Positions 53,010 to 63,900 of a DNA stretch of 64,000 nucleotides are shown one piece after another. The notes under the pieces were generated by a model that worked only from the letters and a program-made list of their open reading frames with translations, had not been told where the DNA came from and ran no database searches. Source of the stretch: Pelomyxa schiedti. Its lineage: Eukaryota; Evosea; Pelobiontida; Pelomyxidae. Made by a program: the position numbers and the translations under genes. Where the stretch lies: the NCBI GenBank assembly GCA_020536535.1, contig JAHLWZ010000814.1, positions 49,000 through 112,999 of the forward strand, written 5' to 3'. Position 1 is the first letter of the stretch, and every line of letters begins with the position of its first letter.

Positions 53010-56000
53010 ATGTCTGGCAGTTCATCTGGGGTTCAAGATCTCGCTGTGGACAGGGCCTTTGTTGCTGCTGTGGTTGCTGTTTCAGTGGCGTACTTTGTTG
53101 GTTTCTGCGGTATTCCACTCGGAGTTTTATTGTGGCGTTGTTACACAAAGCTGATGCGGTGTTTAAGGCGGCGCGCAGTTGCGCGTTTCAGTGATTCCAT
53201 GGAACCACTCACGCCCGGCACCACAATAGAAACTCCTGTCCTACACCCACTTTCTGGCTCTTCTTCGCAGATTTTTTCGTCAACTCCTTCGCTGCGTCCA
53301 CCCACATCGCCTTTTCGCAAGTCAGGTCGTTCACCTATCAGACTATCGTCACCTGCAATAACTGCAAAGCCTCCATCGCATCCTCCCTTATCTGCAGCCG
53401 CTGCAATTGCAGCTACATCAGCTGGCGGCGTGTTAAGAGAAAACGTGCGACCTAGCTATGGCAGCTTTAGTTCTCATAAGGGAGCCAGTTCTTTGTCTAT
53501 GTCCAATAGCAGTATCAGTGGAAGCAAACACCCCCGTTACTTGAATCTCAAGTCCGACGGCGAGTCTTCCAATGATGTTGACTTGGACATCGATACGGAC
53601 ACATCTGACACTGACTGTGATATGGAGTACTTCTACCATTATACTCCTTTCAACATCTCCTTAACTGTTTTGACAGAAAGGCTACTGGATTGCCAGGCGA
53701 GTCAGAAGCTGTTAAATTAAGTGAGATCAATCCTAGTAACAATGCGAAAGACCCCCAGAATGTTCTTTTACCCCGCAGTAGTGTGGGGACAACTGCTTCA
53801 TTAAATAATGCTCTTATTTTTGCTCTCATATTCACTGGTTCTGGTAAGTCTTCCTGAAATGAACTAGCCTCATTTTTCTCAGTTAGAGTGGGTGGGTTCT
53901 TAAGTGCCTTTGACGAAAATGCTCGAGGCCCTTTATCCACAGGTATTTGTCGCGAACTTATGTCATCATAACAAATACTTACAGATGTCCTGGATATTGG
54001 ACCCACACTGTTCTATTTTTCGACACTCTCTCTTTTTGTTTGTATCTTCTTTGCCAAGGCGAATCTAATTTCTTGTAGCTTTTCAAAGCACTTGAATCTG
54101 AGACCTCTGTTCCAGGTAATAGGAGAACTGGTTTTCCTGATTTCTTTCTGAGATTTAAAGGATTTGGCGACTTACGGAGAAGAATCAAAATCCTTGTACT
54201 GGGGAACCTGCTTTACTACTGTAGTTTCTTTGTAGTGTTTTGTGCTGACTGCTTTGTGAGTGACAAGCATCAACCACAGATGTAGCTACCTGAGAACATT
54301 CCTGCTTTGTATTAATTAGGAAATAGGGAGAAAGGTGTACAAACAGCTTTTTGTATTCTACTTTCTGTTATTTCCTTTTTTTATGCGATTGGTAACTGCA
54401 CATCACAATTTACATTCCTCACTTGACCCAGCCCTTTCTTTGTGCGCGATATTGAAGTATTTTCTCCTTCTGCGCAAGCGTAGTACTTTGTCTTGGGCTG
54501 TAAGTTTTCACTAATGTAGTGCCACTTTATAATTCTGGTACAGGTTTTTTACTGCATCCTTGTGGCAATAGGAGTGGGCGTTCTATCATGCCTCTATCGG
54601 TGTGCACTATTATTACTCCCAGACCATTTCTTTCAGTCTGCGAACGACACTGACCCTGGGAGATATCAGTTTGTTGGTACACACTATATCTTATCTAAGT
54701 GAGAGATAGAGCATCAAGATCCTCTGTTCTGATATGCTTAAGTGGGTTTCTTTTTTTGTTTTTTGGGAAATAGAATTATATACATCCTCTGGATATGAAA
54801 AGTCTCTTTCCTGGATTATTTTATATTATTGTGGCTCTGAAGTGATACCTGGCATATCTCTAATGTGCGGGTACATTTTGCTGCCATCCAGTAAAATGTC
54901 TCTTCTGTATTATTACTATGAAGAAGAAATGCCCGAAGGTAACATTCAATCTGAGAGCATAACACAACGTTCATGCACGATTAGATGAAGTACGAAATCT
55001 ACTTGGTGATGCTGTTACACAAATACCATTCAAGGAGCTCGAAAATGTACACCAAATAGGGTACCTCAGAGAATTACCTTTGTGAAACTTATAATATTTC
55101 AGAACGGGAACTTCCCATATCCACGTAGCCAAATGGAGAGGTCTAGATGTGTGCGTGAAGATGATTACAAGTAAAAATAAAAATCTCAACGATCCTCTCC
55201 TGCTGGCGTTTTGTGATGAGATTAACATCGTTTCCCGACTTTCCCACTCTAATATTTGCCAAGTTTTGGTATTGCATAGGATTTTTGTTTCTTTTTGTAA
55301 TCTCAGTTCTTTCACAGGCAGCAACGATTTCTCCAGTATCACTTATTACTGAGTATTTTCCGAAGGGAACTTTACGGGAAGTACTTGAAAAAGAGGTTCG
55401 GTGTGCATTGTAATGCAGATTGCTGACTTGAAATGTCAGAGCATTTCTCTTCCTTATAGAATCAGACTTGGTAAAGAAATTGCATTAGCAATGAATTATC
55501 TTCATTGTAACAACCCCCAAATACTACACTGGTTTCTCTTCTTGTGTACATTCGTTCCAAACTTACATTTCATCCAGTGACCTAACATCTGAAAATGTTC
55601 TTATTTCTGATGAATACCATGCCAAAGTGACAGATTTCGGGTACCACTTCTCTTGACTTTTTTGTTTTTTTGATTTATAGCCAGGTTGGCAAAAACCAAG
55701 CTTGCTCAATCTGTCTCAAAAAGAGACAAATACAAATCCTCCATTGAACTGGGCAGTGTTGGTGTATGTCTTTGTCGCATTACTTAGCACTTATATCCTC
55801 AGTACACTGCACCAGAAGTTTTGCTGGGGGGTGAGTTTACCCCAAAATCGGATGTCTTCAGTTATGGAATGTGCTTATGGGAACTAGCTACTCAGCAAGG
55901 GGTACCTTTCCAAGGGATGGACCCTGTGCAAATCCTTACACATGTCACGCATGGCATCACCCTTCACCTCCCTCAAGACACAACCAAATTTGTAGCAGAC

Positions 56001-56207
56001 TTGATTAGAAGCTGCTGGCAACTAGCTCCAACTCCACGGTATCCGCTCCATTCTATTCCATTCACCACAATTTTCCTAATACTCAGCAGGCCCTCGTTTG
56101 AGGTAATCATTGGGATTTTTGAACACAACAGCGCCGAGTTCGAGCAAAGCGTGCTCAATGCACCAACACTCACCCCCGCAGCAAGCAAATTCCTTAGCAC
56201 AATCTAA
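53010..56207 (+). CDS. Multi-pass membrane TKL-type protein kinase (receptor-like)
   Basis: ATG 53010 (MSGSSSGVQDLAVDRAFVAA) begins a first hydrophobic segment (FVAAVVAVSVAYFVGFCGI) and a basic/Ser-rich loop. A 50-nt intron at about 53628-53677 joins DCDME to KATGLPGESEAVKLSEINPS, then ALIFALIFTGS. Between 53850 and 54960 several more hydrophobic stretches are readable (VFYCILVAIGVGVLSCLYRC, LSWIILYYCGSEVIPGISLM, SLFLFVSSL, CSFFVVFCADCF), so there are probably five to seven membrane passes. The kinase lies at about 55090-56150: TSHIHVAKWRGLDVCVKMI (Lys of the VAIK motif), SLITEYFPKGTLREVL, EIALAMNYLHCNNPQILH joined to DLTSENVLISDEYHAKVTDFG, YTAPEVLLGGEFTPKSDVFS, YGMCLWELATQQG. The catalytic loop has Cys or Trp for Arg and Thr for Lys (DLTSEN, not DLKxxN). 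About ten introns. It probably is one gene, though exons between the loops are not all resolved. Confidence 0.65.
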
Positions 56208-56295
56208 AAAGCCAACAAGCAAAAAAGAACACACCCAACCCCCACTCCCATACTTGTCTGCCCTGAAAAACAAAACAGCAAAAGAATTGTAGTCT

Positions 56296-57836
56296 TTACA
56301 CAGTACTCAAAAACCTATGCAGTCCGGTGTTTGAGGGAACAGGGCATGCATTCAGTGAATGAGAGTAGCGGTACAGCCTGAGTGCCTCGCGCGAGTCTTG
56401 CCAACGGTGGGAATCCCCAAGCAGCCCCTCGTGAATCGCGGCGAGCCTGTGGGCCGCCAGCGAGTGTGGCTGGTTGCAAGCCAGCAAGAACAGCCTGCGG
56501 GCCTCCACGACGTTCTTCTCCACGCCCTTGCCGACCACATACAGGAATCCTAGCCCCTGGAGCGCGTCCGAGAGGAACTGCTCGGCCGCCTCGCGGTAAA
56601 GCTGCACGCCGAGTGATATCTCCATGCCTTCGCTTCCCGGGTACCCGGCGTCCTCGGCTCCGGCGTCGCCGTTCACAAGCATCACGCCGAGGTGGAACTG
56701 GGCATCGCACACCCCTTGCCTGGCAGCGGCGGCATACAGCTGTATACTCCTCCTCTTGTCCTTGGCTACTGATGCCCTTCCCCTCCTCAACATCACGCCA
56801 AGGTTGTACCTATGGCAATTCAGTTGTTAACAGTATTAAATCGAGAAGTTATTATCAGAATCCTTTCGTAAAAAAAAGAGAAGCAACATACGTTGCAGTA
56901 GCATGGTGTTTCTCAGAAGACAACTCAAACATACGGGAAGCCTCCGCCTCGTTCCTCTCCACGCCTCTCGCAGCATCCAGCACCACTCCGTACATGTACT
57001 GGGCCACAGCATTGTCCGCACCCGCCGGGTCCGCCAGCATGGCAAGTGTCTGTGCAGCCCCCACGTCGTTCTTCTCGTGTAGCCCAACCCCCCACATCTG
57101 CATCGCACAGTGTATCAAGTACCCAGCCGTCCTCCTGCCCCTCCACCCACCCGACGCCCTGCTATGATGTGCACCACTACCACTAGTCGCTACACTGCTG
57201 ATGCAACTGGCACTGCTGTCATTGCTCATACAACCACTGCTAATGCTGTTTTCATTGGTGCTGTTCTTGGTTACATCATGGCGGTCCGTGTCAGTGTCAG
57301 TGTCATCAATGATATCAATGTCAATGTCAGTGTCAGTGTCAGTGTCCGTGTCCGGGCCATCAGCAGAAGAGACGAGGCGGCAGAGGGCGTCGCGGGCGCG
57401 GTGGGCGGCGCAGGGGTCGGCGACGGCCTTGGCGCGGGCGAGGTGGCTGTCCAGCACGAGCTCGCGGCGGGAGGCGGGGAACAGGCAGGGCAGCTGGCGC
57501 CCGATGAAGCGCAGCACCACCAGCGCCACGATGTCGCAGGGGTCCGCGGCCGCGCACTCGCCGCACCGCGCCACCGCCTCGTCCAGCCGCCCGTCGTCCC
57601 ACGCCGCCACCGCCTCCAGCGTCTCCCGCCTCGCCCGCAGCCTCCCTTCCCCCCCGTCGCCGCCGCACGTGGTGCACGAGGGGGGAGGCGGGCCGAGGCG
57701 GGCCGAGGCGGGCCGGCACGGGCGCCGCCCTGCACAGTGGGCACGTGGGCATGATGCTCGTCGTCTCCGGAGTCGCCGCTGCACTGCGAAGCGAGGCCGG
57801 CGGCGACGATGATGGTGATGAATGGTGTGCCTGCAT
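56296..57836 (-). CDS. Sel1-repeat protein with zinc-ribbon-like N terminus, apparent 10-bp frameshift
   Basis: Sel1-like repeats are helical pairs used as scaffolds in ER-associated decay and signalling. The repeats are clear in 57120-56330: GVGLHEKNDVGAAQTLAML, AQYMYGVVLDAARGVERNEA, AAARQGVCDAQFHLGVML, ALQGLGFLYVVGKGVEKN. Before them lies an Asp/Thr-rich run (about 57285-57350) and ETLEAVAAWDDGRLDEAVA. The natural ATG at 57836 opens MQAHHSSPSSSPPASLRSAA and MPTCPLCRAAPVPARLG in a frame one base away from the rest; the break falls at a 10-bp tandem repeat (57685-57714). With one unit fewer the frame would be continuous and the N terminus would have CPLC and CTTC pairs, a zinc-ribbon layout. 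One intron near 56800-56890. Very GC-rich N-terminal half. Confidence 0.7.
57285..57355 (-). repeat. Hexanucleotide repeat encoding alternating Asp-Thr / Asp-Ile
   Basis: On the plus strand GTCAGT / GTCAAT units repeat over about 70 bases; the minus strand reads D-T-D-T-D-T then D-I-D-I. It lies between the N-terminal domain and the Sel1 repeats. Confidence 0.75.
57685..57714 (+). repeat. Three perfect tandem copies of a 10-bp unit (GAGGCGGGCC)
   Basis: Units at 57685-57694, 57695-57704 and 57705-57714 are identical. A unit length of 10 is not a multiple of 3, so each gain or loss shifts the frame of the Sel1-repeat gene that contains it. Confidence 0.95.
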
Positions 57837-57957
57837 CGTTTTTGTTTTGTATTTTACAGCGAAAAGTGGGTGAAACTCATTTCATCACGAACAAAACGAA
57901 AATTTTTCCGCCAAGGCGCCAAGAGGTGGTCAGAGGCCGGGGAGGTGCTTCGCAATT
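57837..57957. promoter_or_regulatory. Divergent promoter region
   Basis: About 120 bases between the Sel1-repeat gene (minus) and the EF-hand-like gene (plus). Position only. Confidence 0.3.
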
Positions 57958-58964
57958 ATGGGGTGCAAAGTGAGCCATGCTGTGCCTCGTACGGAATACT
58001 TAAATAATGGCCTTGTTGTTTAAAATATAATAAAAAAACCCGTACTGAAACCAACCGATTGGCAAGATAAAATTGCTGCGGCACCTATTCATAGGGGAAC
58101 AGAGCCCAACGTTGATAAAACTGCTCCTGCTGCCATTAGTACCAATGAACCTGGGAGTAAAACCAACGAGGCAGCCTCTGATGATCAAAACTCCACTGTT
58201 GGGAATCAGGTTGCAAGTCAAATTCTCACTGAGCCAGTGGCTTCATCAAGCAACCCTGCAGAACCTCTGTTAAACCACGTGATGGAGTCTCAGGCATCTG
58301 CCATCGATGCGCCAAAGGATGAGACTATCTCTGGTGCATTGGTGGATGGCAAACATCCTGTGAAAATAGAGACTCTGACCGTCCAACAGAAGTGGGCTTC
58401 TATGCAACACGTGAGGACATCTTTCCATACTACGAAATTATGGAGGCAAATTCATACTATACAGAACGAAAGAGCAACATTGAATGAAGTCCAGAGGGCG
58501 CTGCTCGAGTTATTTCCTCACCATGCTCAAAATATGTCTGTCTTAGCTCGTTCATATAAATTTATCCCTCTCAATCATGTATGTACATCTGTAAGCTATC
58601 CAAAACAAACTGAGATGTAGCTTGTTTTCCAATTTCAAGATTTCCAAAATTTGATTTCTCTTTTGGTCCACTATGACCGAATCTATCACCAGTTCTCCCA
58701 TCTTTCGAAAAATGGTGACAGAAGGTCCTTCCCATATTATATTAGCTTTTTAAAGATGGACTAGGTTATACTTGGATGATTGTAAAACTGCTTGCTTGGA
58801 GCTGCAATTCAATATCCCCTATGATGTTCTTAAAGTCGATTTTTCTAAGGTCATCCAACATCATAAAACCAAGAGTTTTAATGTTCCGACAGATGGACAA
58901 AATGGGTGCTGGTTATGTATTATATGAGGACTTTTGTTTTTATTTATCAGCCAAGCATTTGTAA
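57958..58964 (+). CDS. Probable EF-hand-like protein, function unknown
   Basis: The main exon (about 58036-58580) reads DWQDKIAAAPIHRGTEPNV, EPVASSSNPAEPLLNHV, TVQQKWASMQHVRTSFHTTK and ALLELFPHHAQNMSVLARSY. Later exons cross introns at about 58578-58640 and beyond; the final exon reads LMFRQMDKMGAGYVLYEDF then CFYLSAKHL with stop at 58962-58964, which resembles an EF-hand loop (D-x-M-x-A-G-x-V-x-x-E-D-F) with at least one weak ligand. The start is not settled: ATG 57958 (MGCK, a possible N-myristoylation start) followed by a donor GTGAGC is the best candidate, but the phase of the join to the main exon was not confirmed. Calcium binding is a guess. Confidence 0.45.
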
Positions 58965-59739
58965 CAATTGTTTTATTGTAAAAACAAAGCTACTTGTTGG
59001 AATGTGTTGACTGTGGCCTCAATGACCACTGTTAATTGTACACAGCAACACAAACCATGTTTCTGACCAACATGGGGAAAAAAAGAAACAAAAAAATGGA
59101 TTGGTGCTCTATAGAGGAGCTGTTGGTGATTGGGTAACATGCGAAATTGGATGGGAAATCAGCCTGTGACAGCCAAGGGCCCCACCCAGTTTTGTAAGAC
59201 CAACCGGGTAAACCCGGCCGGCCCACCCTACCTGTAACCTCCTTTCTCAGTCTCCGCCTGCCCCAGTCGCCAGAAATAGGCGCACGTGACAGGATGACGT
59301 CGGCTGTGGGTACCGGTTTTTCAGTGGCGTGGCGGGATGGGTTCCCGTCACTCCCGGTTGATGTCCAACCCACACCAGGAAGATTTGCCCACGTACGCCC
59401 ACGACGAAAAGATTTCTCCGTGAGGCACGCAGCCGAGTCGTCGAATTTCGAGATTAAAGATCGCAGGGGGATTTCTTTTTAGTGCGAGTTGATGGAAAAC
59501 TTTTTATTTTTTGCCAGCTTGAGTAGTTCATTTCGATGCAGCACGTTCACATTTGAGCACCATTTATTCAACCACCCCACTTCACACCAATCCAAAAACC
59601 TTCCCCGCGGCCCAGCCTCTTAAGCGCCAAAATTACATGTACAGAAGGATTGTGGGATTGGACGGTTGTGTTTGAGTGGCTTGTTAATTTTATTCAAAAA
59701 AGAAAAAAAAAGAGCAACAGACACAGAACAAGTTTTAAT
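58965..59739. other. Convergent intergenic region, no gene seen
   Basis: About 775 bases between two convergent genes. Open frames on both strands (minus 59373-59032, plus 59294-59482) show no recognisable domain. A perfect short inverted repeat CCGGGT-AAA-ACCCGG-like lies near 59204-59220. The middle (59170-59460) is GC-richer than the rest. I found no tRNA or rRNA signature. Confidence 0.4.
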
Positions 59740-62587
59740 TTACTCCCAGTTTCTTGGTGTGTGTTAGTGGGGTGTATCAGTGGAGAAAGAACGTACTCTT
59801 TGAGAATTCCAAGTTTGATTGCTGTGGCAATAGTCTTCTGTGCTCGGAGAACAACCGGGCGATCTATCATTTTTGCACCAAGGGCCACAACTCCGGATGC
59901 ACCTGCCTTGTTAAACGCTCTTACAATGTCCTTTGCACGGGTGAGCTCTTGTTCAGTGGGTGCAAAACAACTGTTGCAAATCGTTATCTAATGTGTAGTC
60001 GGTTATAACACCCTCCAGCGAAAATGGAACTTTACCTGCTTGGGGTGGACACATCGTTTGCCAACATAACCCAAAGACTTGGCCAAAGTGATGCTTGTTT
60101 TGAGACCATCGATGTTTCCAAAGTCACCAAAAACAGTGTCAAGAGGAGGAACTCTTGCAGCATGAGCGGCATTTGCCAGACGCCGGATTGCATAGGAAGA
60201 TTCTTCGTTGGAAGGGGACTTGATCATACCACAGTCCGCAGTATAATCCTCTAGACCCTAAGGGAAAGATTAGAGTGATCAAGTGACGATTGTACATGCC
60301 ATGCAAATTCCAAGGATATGATGAGGAGGGCGGAGAATGTCATTGATGTTTTCAATTCCAACTGCGGTTTCGATCAGCGGGAACAAGGCCACTCTAGAAG
60401 ATTCCCACTTGCACACTTGGCATATATGACTCTCTAGGATTTCAATTTCCCTCCTAATGTCTACCTAGAGCAAACTTTAAGACGAATAAATGGAGTAATA
60501 GAAGAATTACTTTAGGAATCACCAGCCCATCGACGTGGCAATATGGAAGGATTACAGAAATATCTTGCAGACCTTCTGCTCCCTGGTTTATTCTCACTAG
60601 TCTCTCAGCGTTTCTGAAGTCAAGTGCACGCAAGGCATTTCTCACCTTTTCCGTGTGAGAAATATATTTTCACTAGAGTGAGTACAAGTATTCTGGATGC
60701 CGCTTTCAAAGGAGGGGCAACAGCATCCTCTAGGTCAAAGATAGCCCCGTCTTCTCCAGAGGAGCCTGCCTTGCTCATCATATAGGGATCTCGTCCAGGA
60801 ATATAAAGCTGTGACCTTCTCAGATGATCGGGATTTATTGCTGGGAAAAGGATGAGGTTTTTTCAGTGGATTTATGTATACCTATTGTGGACTGATCTGG
60901 AACATTAGGATCAAGGGGTAACAAGAAAGGCGGAGCTTGAAGAACTTCAGGGAATGTGCATTTCACTGCATGCTCTATTCTTGCCGCCATTACCCATGGA
61001 AGGGAAGAGCAATCCCCAATTGTCACAGTAACCGACTGCCTGGGGTTGGAGAAGTGAGGAGAGAAGTGGCTGAGAATCCTGGTCGCCAGTTCTACTGCCT
61101 CTGCTTCCGAGACAAATGCGTTTCTATCATAAGACTGTACTTTAACCTGAAGAAGGTTAATTTATTGCGCAGTGGTTTGAGAGCAAACCCCATAGATAGA
61201 GGTTCCTAAGTCTTGCTTTTCCACTTTTACAGTACAATCACACCTCAAATCTTTAGGTCGGTGCAGAGGTTCCCTGACCACATCCAAGACGGTACCATCT
61301 CGCCATTCAATTACACCAATAATGCGGTCTGTTGGAGGTTAAAGAATATGCTTTCTTTCGAAGAAGGGAAACCTGTTGTTTTTGGTGGTAGTGCAACGCG
61401 ACCTGCCTTTCTATACCCAATATCCCTTAGTTCTTGTATGGTCTACAGCAAACAACATTGGAAAAATATTTCAAGGGAAAAAATTACGAACTTTGAGTTT
61501 CAATTCATCTGCATACGGAGCAAGTTTTTCCAGTAGATCTTTGCGCTGAGGATTGATAGCAATACCCTCGTCTGTGACAATTACATGAATGCATTCACCC
61601 TTTTTCTCCATCAGTCTAATGACTTGAAAGATTGATTTAACATACAGGGGTTGTGATTGAAACAACATTATCAACAACAATGGGGTTAATGCCACGAGCA
61701 ACAGGGCAAGTAATAATTGTCAATTTCGATCCGGCAGCAGTATCCTGGTGCTTGGTCAGTCGAACAACGGTGCTCTAATTTTTCACCTGATGGCCGCCAA
61801 TCCCATGAAGTAAGTATCCATCAGCATGAGTGTTGACATTGCAGTTAAAATTGACATCGACCTTAAGGCTTTAAACACTCTTATTTTTTCTTCTCGGGGA
61901 AAAAAAATCACCTCGGTAGCGCCAAGTACAACAACGTCTAAGAGGTTAACCACAGCACCCCTATTTAAAGGGTTTGCATACTGGTCAATATCAATTTCGC
62001 AGTGGACCTTTTGGGTTTGTATGTAAGTTCATAAGTATTTGTAGATAAATGGAATGCCTTGGGATCATCACGGAGGGACTCCACAGCTGGAATATCAAAT
62101 GCTTGACAAGTTGAAAGCTTCTTCACTAGCCCCTAAAGAGTTGAGTAAGAATTGGGGTGGTATAACAATCAAAAACCTTGCGTAACATGTCTACTAAAAT
62201 GGCTGTGGTCCCACCATTGGCCCATCCAGCAACAATTTTGTTTGCCTGCATTATTTCGGACAAGAATTTTACTGATGTCAAGGAACTTCCACCTGCTCCA
62301 GCTTGGAGGCCGAAACCATTCTTTACATATCCTGCTCGATAGGCACACTAGTGTGCAAGTGAGAAATTAGGGGGAAATAAAAACAGTTACCAATGCAGCA
62401 AGCCGTGAGCTCTCAAGAGCTTCATCAGTATCTGCAATACGCGTGGTTCCAGAAACAATTTTCTTTGGGTCACCAATTGAGTCCACTTTGACTACAAAGT
62501 CCACAAGCGTGCTGGGAATTGAGATTGGGATGCAAGGGTACTCCATTAGGTAATCAGTTACAACAATGACCTATTGTAGATAGATTA

Positions 62588-62620
<33 letters not shown>

Positions 62621-63900
62621 GGAGGGTGCCAACCCGTGATGCACATCGGGCATCAATGTTAGAATATGCTAGAGGTCCACATGCACTCTTCCCAAGTACA
62701 CCATTGGCATTGCCATATTCATCTGCACATGGTGCAGCTATAACCTTTAGTTCAGATGTTACGGAAATAAAGGGAATGGTTTTGAAAATACAGCAATATC
62801 GATTCTAAGGTCGCCTTGCATAATAGCACGGACACGGCCACCATGAGACCTCAGAACAGCAGGTGTTGGAATTCCTCCCTCGGAAGCAAGCATTCCCTAT
62901 CGTATTTAGGCTTCAAAATATGTAACGAAAACCGTACAATGGCTCCATTGAGTGAACCAATGATTCCTTTTATGGTTCCTCTCTTCACCATGTCTGCAAG
63001 GGGTGCATGCACATTAAAGAGTGCTGTTGGTGCAATAGTAATATCTTTAACCCCAAGTTGCTCCACGGCAGTCATGCACTGAAGGACAACAGCATCACCT
63101 TCTCTGTGAGAAAAGTCACAGTTGTATTACGGTTCAAAAGAAAAACCTCAAGTGATGGTGGAAAGAAAGAGTCATTCCATTTCGAAGACCGCAAGCCACA
63201 AGTGCTTCCCTCAGAGTTGCAATCATCTTACTCTGTCCTGGAATGACAACATGTTTTGGTGTGAGCATTCCATTTGGCTGGAAAGTGGGGGATGTAGTAG
63301 CCGTTGGAGTTGTGAGTGCATGTGCGCCCATAAACGGGGTTACTTTGCCGTATCCAGGAATGAACCTAATCAATTTCAATTAGCAAGGAATTTTTCTCAT
63401 GCAAAGTAATATGTTGAAATGGCGTACTTTGGAAGAACTCTGCCACAAGCGTTGGTCACTGTATCAAGGCTGGCAGTAGCATAAGAAATGGGAGTAGAAG
63501 TGGAAACAGAGCTAGGAACGGAAGGAGTGGTAGAGGAAACAGTCGTGGTAGTAGAAACGGCGGGGCTAACGCTCTCTGGTTGTGGCTCTGTTGCAGGTTT
63601 CTTAGGCTTCTTGTTTTTGCGTTTCTTTTTGGCGGCAGTTTGATCAGACGGCTGGACCGGCGTTGCTTGTGCCTCTGTTGCAGCTGGGGTGGCCGCCGCA
63701 GTTTGGAGTGGAGTCGTCAGAGTAGTGCTGGCGGCAGGCGGCGCCTTAGTTGCCACAACGGCCGGGGTTGGTGTGGGCTGAGGTGTCACCGCCGCAACAG
63801 GTGTTGCGTTGACTTGCGGTGTTTGCGTAGGTGGCTGTGCTACCACCGGCTCCGCTGTAGGTGTTACGGACGCAGTGTTCTTCTTTTTGCTTCTCGGCAT
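59740..63900 (-). CDS. Citrate lyase-type fusion: alpha (CitF) - gamma-like (CitD) - beta (CitE) in one polypeptide
   Basis: Bacterial citrate lyase cleaves citrate to acetate and oxaloacetate with three separate subunits. Here one gene carries all three. From ATG 63900 a Lys/Pro/Thr-rich leader (MPRSKKKNTASVTPTAEP; also KKKRKNKKPKKP) precedes alpha (63370-61270): PGYGKVTPFMGAHALTT, MTLSFHHHLREGDAV, TIAPTALFNVHAPLADMV, IKGIIGSLNGAI, SHGGRVRAIMQGDLRIDIAV, DEYGNANGVLGKSACG, GFGLQAGAGGSSLTSVKFL, GYLLHGIGGHQDTAAGSKL, NVIVTDEGIAINPQR, IGVIEWRDGTVLDVVRE. Gamma-like (61265-60930): RCDCTVKVEKQDLGTSIYG, GDCSSLPWVMAARIEHAV. Beta (60835-59740): LRRSQLYIPGRDPYMMS, GAIFDLEDAVAPP, ERLVRIN, LFPLIETAVGIENIN, GLEDYTADCG, PLDTVFGDFGNIDGLKTS, GKRCVHPKQV, LGAKMIDRPVVLRAQ; last exon ends ENWE after a CTAAC-containing intron. 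More than ten short introns prove it is nuclear. Citramalate lyase is the alternative reaction. No targeting peptide is obvious. Confidence 0.85.
62592..62620 (+). repeat. 29-base T homopolymer in an intron of the citrate lyase fusion gene
   Basis: A pure run of 29 T follows CTTACTTT-like sequence; in gene orientation it is poly-A near the acceptor side region between the exons ending CAS and beginning RVIVVTDYLM. Its exact length is likely to be unreliable in the assembly. Confidence 0.85.

Noticed and set aside
53650-54006. Minus-strand frame inside the membrane kinase gene
   Set aside because: A clean splice on the plus strand (50-nt intron, GT-AG) gives continuous coding over the same bases.
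56382-57167. 261-residue plus-strand frame over the Sel1 repeats
   Set aside because: No domain, Arg/Pro/Cys-rich composition typical of a shadow frame.
57110-57812. Plus-strand open frames opposite the Sel1-repeat gene
   Set aside because: Composition follows from GC-rich antisense; the minus-strand frame has clear Sel1 repeats.
59172-59300. Possible tRNA or structured RNA in the GC-rich intergenic part
   Set aside because: A short inverted repeat exists, but no A-box/B-box pair or cloverleaf could be drawn.
59032-59373. 113-residue minus-strand frame between the EF-hand-like and citrate lyase genes
   Set aside because: No domain, no splice context, and a poly-Phe/Leu end from an A-rich stretch.
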